Made by a program: the position numbers and the translations under genes
The notes under the pieces: generated by a model
Told to the model about the DNA's origin: nothing
Database searches by the model: none
Seen by the model: only the letters and a program-made list of their open reading frames with translations
Shown: piece after piece, positions 5,157 through 8,618 of the stretch
Layout of the letters: the number at the start of each line of letters is the position of its first letter
Numbering within the stretch: the first letter of the stretch is position 1
Assembly (NCBI GenBank): GCA_029063695.1
Contig: JAIDNR010000304.1
Location: 1-8,618 of the forward strand
Length of the DNA stretch: 8,618 nucleotides
DNA from: Ruminococcus sp.
GTDB taxonomy: Bacteria > Bacillota > Clostridia > Oscillospirales > Ruminococcaceae
Direction of reading: 5' to 3'

Positions 5157-7777
5157 TACTTTCTGAAAGCCTCAATAGACTGATTAATTTTAGTCATTTT
5201 CTCTTCAGCCTTTACTAACTTAGCCTTTTCAGCTTCTATCAGCTTTTCGGGTGCTTTTGCAATGAATCCCTGATTATTCAGCTTGTTGCTCAGGAAGTCA
5301 ATATCTTTCTGCACCTTTGCTTTCTCCTTTTCAAGACGTGCAATTTCTTTTTCCTTGTCAACGAGTTCGTCCATAGGAATAAATATTCTTGCACTGTCTG
5401 TTACTGCATTAGCACAGTTTTCATGCTCAACGGAAGAACCTGCCTCAACAGACGATGCAGATGCAAGCTTTTCAAAGAATACCGCACAATTTGTGAATAA
5501 TTCAGGCTCGTCTGTCTCAATCAGGAGCTTTGCCTTGACTGACGGCGGTACATTCATTTCAGTACGTGTGTTTCTTACTGCCTTGATTGCAGAAATAATC
5601 TTCTCAAATGACTTCTCCTCTGCTGAATAGTCAATACTCTCATCATAAGTCGGATATGTTTCAAGGATAATCATTGACTTCTCATTTGTGAGTACCTGCC
5701 AGATTTCTTCTGTAATGAACGGCATGAACGGGTGCAGAAGTTTCAGCATTCCCTGCATTGCCCATACAAGTACAGACTGTGCCTTTGCCTTAGTCTCTTC
5801 GCCTGCCTGAATACGTGGCTTTGTCAACTCAATGTACCAGTCGCAGTAAACGTCCCAGATAAAGTCATAGATTTTCTGTGAAGCTACGCCAAGCTCATAT
5901 TTATCAAGATTTTCATTTACTTCCTTTGCAAGCTTATTGAATTTATTAACAAGCCATTTGTCCTCTAATTCGAGTTCAGCAGGCAGACCTGTAAACTCAA
6001 AGTCCTCAGGAAGATTCATCATGATAAAGCGTGAAGCGTTCCAGAGTTTATTTGCAAAGTTACGTGCAGCTTTAACTTTATCGTCAATATAACGCATATC
6101 GTTTCCGGGTGAATTACCTGTAGCAAGCATGAACCTCAAAGCATCTGCACCATATTCGTTGATTACTTCCAACGGGTCGATACCGTTTCCGAGAGATTTT
6201 GACATCTTACGTCCCTGAGAATCACGCACAAGACCATGAATAAGAACAGTATCAAACGGAACTCTGCCCATATTTTCAAGTCCGCTGAACATCATGCGTA
6301 TTACCCAAAAGAAAATTATATCATAGCCTGTTACAAGTGTATTCGTCGGATAGAAATAGTCCAAATCATCTGTTTTTTCAGGCCAGCCGAGAGTTGAGAA
6401 AGGCCATAATGCAGAACTGAACCATGTATCAAGAGTATCTGGGTCTTGTCTCATAGGCTTACCACATTTCGGACATACCGCCTTATCTTCCTTTGTTACA
6501 ATCATTTCACCGCATTCATCACAGTAGAATGCGGGAATCTGGTGACCCCACCAAATCTGTCGGGAAATACACCAGTCACGGATATTTTCAAGCCAATGGA
6601 AGTAGATTTTATCAAATCTTTCGGGGACGAACTTTGTATCGCCATTCTTTACTGCGTCAATAGCAGGCTGTGCAAGAGGTTTCATCTTAACAAACCACTG
6701 TGTTGATACCTTTGGTTCAACGGTAGTTCCGCAGCGATAGCAAGTACCTACATTATGACTGTAATCCTCAATTTCAACCAATGCACCCTCTGCTTCTAAA
6801 TCCTCAACAATTGCCTTACGTGCCTCATATCTGTCCATACCTGCATACTTCGGATAATCGTCAACAACAGTTGCATCATCATTCATAACATTGATTACAG
6901 GCAGATTATGTCTGAGACCTACTTCAAAGTCGTTAGGGTCATGGGCAGGAGTAATTTTTACAACACCTGTACCGAAATCCATTTCAACATAATCGTCCGC
7001 AACAATCGGGATTTCACGGCGAACAATAGGCAGAATAACAGTCTTGCCGACTAAATCCTTGTAACGTTCGTCAGCAGGATTTACAGCAACGGCAGTATCG
7101 CCAAGAAGTGTTTCAGGACGTGTTGTAGCAAGTTCAAGATAATCGTCAGTATCCTTGATTTTATAGCGGAGATGCCAGAAATGACCTGCCTGCTCCTCAA
7201 ATGTTACTTCTGCATCTGAAAGTGATGTACGGCATTTCGGACACCAGTTGATTATGCGTTCACCACGATAGATAAGACCTTTTTCATAATATTTAACAAA
7301 AACTTCCTTGACAGCCTTTGAACAGCCCTCGTCCATTGTGAAACGCTCTCTTGACCAGTCGCATGATGAACCGAGTTTCTTGAGCTGTTCGACGATTCTT
7401 CCGCCATACTGCTTTTTCCATTCCCATGCACGTTTCATAAAACCGTCACGTCCCAAATCCTCTTTGGAAACTCCCTCTTTACGCATAGCCTCAACAATTT
7501 TTGCCTCTGTTGCAATTGCCGCATGGTCTGTTCCGGGAAGCCAGAGTGCAGAATATCCGCTCATTCTTTTCCAGCGGATAAGAATATCCTGCAATGTCTC
7601 ATCAAGTGCATGACCCATATGAAGCTGACCTGTAATGTTCGGAGGTGGAATAACTATAGTATATGGTGTTTTTTTCGGGTCAACTTCCGCACGGAAACAG
7701 CCCTTTTCATTCCAAGCAGAATAAATTCTGTCCTCAAAATCTTTCGGATTATATGCTTTTGCAAGTTCCTTTGCCAT
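5156..7777 (-). CDS. valS: Valyl-tRNA synthetase
   Basis: Class Ia aminoacyl-tRNA synthetase that charges tRNA-Val with valine and edits mischarged threonine; essential and cytosolic. The 873 residues match bacterial ValRS. Visible in order are the PPPNITGQLHMGH signature (44-56, HIGH-type H53-M-G-H56), NWCPKCRTSLSDAEV (177-191), the editing domain with ATTRPETLLGDTAV (217-230) and PAHDPNDFE (277-285). Paired cysteines at 346/349, 419/422 and 435/438, with 179/182, look like zinc-ribbon knuckles. ISRQIWWGHQIPA (404-416) and GRKMSKSLGN (522-531, the KMSKS loop) follow. Next come the anticodon-binding helical domain (~600-790) and a C-terminal coiled coil (~805-870) that is typical of ValRS and contacts the tRNA. 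AGGAG at 7786-7790, 8 nt before ATG, fixes the start. First gene of the operon, with a perfect-consensus promoter and no room for a T-box leader. Confidence 0.98.
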   Translation of the reverse strand: MAKELAKAYNPKDFEDRIYSAWNEKGCFRAEVDPKKTPYTIVIPPPNITGQLHMGHALDETLQDILIRWKRMSGYSALWLPGTDHAAIATEAKIVEAMRKEGVSKEDLGRDGFMKRAWEWKKQYGGRIVEQLKKLGSSCDWSRERFTMDEGCSKAVKEVFVKYYEKGLIYRGERIINWCPKCRTSLSDAEVTFEEQAGHFWHLRYKIKDTDDYLELATTRPETLLGDTAVAVNPADERYKDLVGKTVILPIVRREIPIVADDYVEMDFGTGVVKITPAHDPNDFEVGLRHNLPVINVMNDDATVVDDYPKYAGMDRYEARKAIVEDLEAEGALVEIEDYSHNVGTCYRCGTTVEPKVSTQWFVKMKPLAQPAIDAVKNGDTKFVPERFDKIYFHWLENIRDWCISRQIWWGHQIPAFYCDECGEMIVTKEDKAVCPKCGKPMRQDPDTLDTWFSSALWPFSTLGWPEKTDDLDYFYPTNTLVTGYDIIFFWVIRMMFSGLENMGRVPFDTVLIHGLVRDSQGRKMSKSLGNGIDPLEVINEYGADALRFMLATGNSPGNDMRYIDDKVKAARNFANKLWNASRFIMMNLPEDFEFTGLPAELELEDKWLVNKFNKLAKEVNENLDKYELGVASQKIYDFIWDVYCDWYIELTKPRIQAGEETKAKAQSVLVWAMQGMLKLLHPFMPFITEEIWQVLTNEKSMIILETYPTYDESIDYSAEEKSFEKIISAIKAVRNTRTEMNVPPSVKAKLLIETDEPELFTNCAVFFEKLASASSVEAGSSVEHENCANAVTDSARIFIPMDELVDKEKEIARLEKEKAKVQKDIDFLSNKLNNQGFIAKAPEKLIEAEKAKLVKAEEKMTKINQSIEAFRK

Positions 7778-7785
7778 TTTATCTA

Positions 7786-7790
7786 CTCCT
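7786..7790 (-). promoter_or_regulatory. Ribosome binding site of valS
   Basis: AGGAG on the minus strand, 8 nt upstream of the ATG at 7777, is optimal spacing and fixes the valS start. Confidence 0.8.
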
Positions 7791-7814
7791 TTTAATTATA
7801 CATATACAAATTAT

Positions 7815-7843
7815 ATTATAATACACTTTTATACTTTTGTCAA
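7815..7843 (-). promoter_or_regulatory. Perfect-consensus sigma-A promoter of the valS operon
   Basis: The minus strand reads TTGACA (7843-7838), exactly 17 bp, then TATAAT (7820-7815). All twelve hexamer bases match consensus. The expected start is near 7808, leaving a leader of about 30 nt to the ATG. It lies in the 151-nt gap between sigK and valS, just downstream of the sigK terminator, so the operon is transcriptionally insulated from sigK. Confidence 0.9.
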
Positions 7844-7877
7844 TTGAAATTTCATAGATTTTATTACTATTTAAGAT

Positions 7878-7910
7878 AAAAATACCTTCTGAAGATTCAG
7901 AAGGTATTTT
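7878..7910 (-). terminator. Intrinsic terminator of the sigK gene (possibly bidirectional)
   Basis: A perfect 14-bp inverted repeat (7879-7892 with 7897-7910) encloses a 4-nt loop. The core is ACCTTCTGA and its complement. On the minus strand the stem runs into TTTTT (7882-7878) and then ATCTT, a good U-tract. It begins 18 nt after the sigK stop codon. On the plus strand the stem ends in TTTT followed by AGC, so weak termination in that direction is possible, although no plus-strand gene is seen here. Confidence 0.9.
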
Positions 7911-7928
7911 AGCAAAATCAGGAAACTT

Positions 7929-8612
7929 TTATATCAAATCCGAATCATACATATCTTTCAGTTTACTTATCGCCTTTTTTTCAATCCTTGATACATAAGA
8001 CCTTGAAATACCGAGCTTTTTTGCCGTTTCACTTTGTGTATGCGGTAAACCTGAATAAAGTCCGTACCTGTATACGATTATTTCAAGTTCACGTGGTTCA
8101 AGGCACTTTTCAAGAAATTTATACAACTGCTTTGAACGTATACTGAGTTCAACCTGCTCATGTATATCTACTCCGTCGTCTATAAGGTCAATAAGTGTCA
8201 TCGCATTACCGTCCTTGTCTGTCTCAACAGGTTCATTGATATAAATATCTCCTGCCGATTTTTTCAATGCACGGAAATTCATAAGAATTTCATTTTCAAT
8301 ACATCTGCTTGCATATGTCGCAAATTTTGCACCTTTCTTGTAGTCAAAAGTTGATACCGCCTTGATAAGTCCGATTGTGCCTATCGAAATAAGTTCATCT
8401 TGTTCTGCCGCCGATTGTGAATATTTTTTTACAATATGTGCCACAAGTCTGAGATTATGTTCAATCAGCTTATTTCTTGCCGACTTGTCGCCCTCCGCCA
8501 TTTTCCTGAAACATTCTTCTTCCTCATCTTTTGACAACGGTTTCGGAAAAACATTGCCGTTGTCAACATGAAGTACAAAAAACAGCAGATTCTTTAATAT
8601 TTCCCATAACAT
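7929..8612 (-). CDS. sigK: RNA polymerase sporulation sigma factor, SigK-like
   Basis: A sigma-70 family factor that directs late mother-cell transcription during endospore formation. Its 227 residues resemble SigK more than its paralogue SigE: FPKPLS (22-27), ARNKLIEHNLRLVAHIVKK (45-63), DELISIGTIGLIKAVSTFD (72-90, region 2), YASRCIENEILMNFRALKK (100-118, regions 2.3/2.4), a DKDGN segment (132-136), and the region 4.2 helix-turn-helix GISRSYVSRIEKKAISKL (201-218). Residues 1-20 include a hydrophobic stretch (LLFFVLHV, 9-16) like the pro-sequence that in Bacillus tethers inactive pro-SigK to membrane until SpoIVFB cleaves it. The gene is continuous: no skin-type element interrupts it. The start at 8612 is six bases from the window edge. 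The two codons before it are open and no ribosome site is visible, so the true start could lie outside the window. Terminator at 7878-7910. Confidence 0.93.
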   Translation of the reverse strand: MLWEILKNLLFFVLHVDNGNVFPKPLSKDEEEECFRKMAEGDKSARNKLIEHNLRLVAHIVKKYSQSAAEQDELISIGTIGLIKAVSTFDYKKGAKFATYASRCIENEILMNFRALKKSAGDIYINEPVETDKDGNAMTLIDLIDDGVDIHEQVELSIRSKQLYKFLEKCLEPRELEIIVYRYGLYSGLPHTQSETAKKLGISRSYVSRIEKKAISKLKDMYDSDLI

Positions 8613-8618
8613 ATATAT

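Larger units (their letters stand above)
1549..7777 (-). other. Predicted seven-gene operon valS to folC
   Basis: All seven genes share one strand. Junctions in transcription order are: 1-nt overlap (valS/YjbR), then gaps of 4, 9, 12, 9 and 1 nt. I see no hairpin-plus-T-run terminator and no good promoter between the genes. valS and folC are adjacent in many Bacillota (for example Bacillus subtilis). The five genes between them therefore look like a later insertion that kept the pair under a single promoter, or an ancestral spacing particular to this lineage; the sequence alone cannot decide. Confidence 0.8.

Noticed and set aside
5283..5630. Plus-strand serine/phenylalanine-rich frame opposite the valS C-terminus
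   Set aside because: Its composition is what results from reading the complement of lysine/glutamate-rich coiled-coil codons. There is no Shine-Dalgarno and no family.
7778..7928. T-box riboswitch or other structured leader before valS
   Set aside because: The only strong structure is the sigK terminator, which lies upstream of the valS promoter. The predicted leader of about 30 nt is too short, and no specifier or antiterminator sequence is seen.
1..8618. CRISPR array, tRNA/rRNA gene, insertion sequence, integrase or toxin-antitoxin pair
   Set aside because: I found no regularly spaced repeats, no clover-leaf or CCA-ended segment, no transposase or integrase motifs, and no paired small toxin/antitoxin genes. 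The small genes belong to other recognised families, apart from one orphan in an operon of enzymes.

Overview
The window looks like chromosomal housekeeping DNA from a low-to-moderate GC, endospore-lineage member of the Bacillota. The best guess is a Ruminococcus-like Oscillospiraceae, inferred from a clear SigK-type sporulation sigma factor, a clostridial-style hexameric glutamate dehydrogenase and the general look of the proteins. This is inference from the sequence alone; no database was searched. Every gene I accept lies on the minus strand, so transcription runs from high to low coordinates. Plus-strand open frames are shadows.

In transcription order there are three units. (1) 8612-7929: a sigK-like gene whose upstream region is cut off by the window edge. 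It is closed by a strong 14-bp hairpin terminator at 7878-7910. (2) 7777-1549: a seven-gene run consisting of valS (valyl-tRNA synthetase), a MmcQ/YjbR-family protein, a RimJ/RimL-type GNAT acetyltransferase, an unrecognised 112-residue protein, a Dabb-domain protein, a short-chain dehydrogenase/reductase and folC (folylpolyglutamate/dihydrofolate synthase). Junctions range from a 1-nt overlap to a 12-nt gap, so this is almost certainly one operon. It is driven by a promoter with perfect consensus TTGACA, 17-bp spacer and TATAAT at 7843-7815. The predicted leader is only about 30 nt, too short for a T-box. (3) 1426-74: gdhA, with its own extended -10 promoter (1506-1478), a very strong ribosome binding site and a hairpin terminator at 18-52.

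Functionally the window combines late sporulation control, translation (Val-tRNA charging), folate polyglutamylation and ammonia assimilation. valS and folC are neighbours in many Bacillota. Here five small accessory genes sit between them, apparently carried as passengers on the housekeeping promoter. Nothing in the window is a clear defence system, mobile element, CRISPR array or RNA gene. The points most worth a second look are the orphan AT-rich 112-residue gene, the passenger cassette with its stop codons embedded in ribosome binding sites, the apparent lack of a T-box on valS, and the continuous sigK with a pro-like N-terminus.
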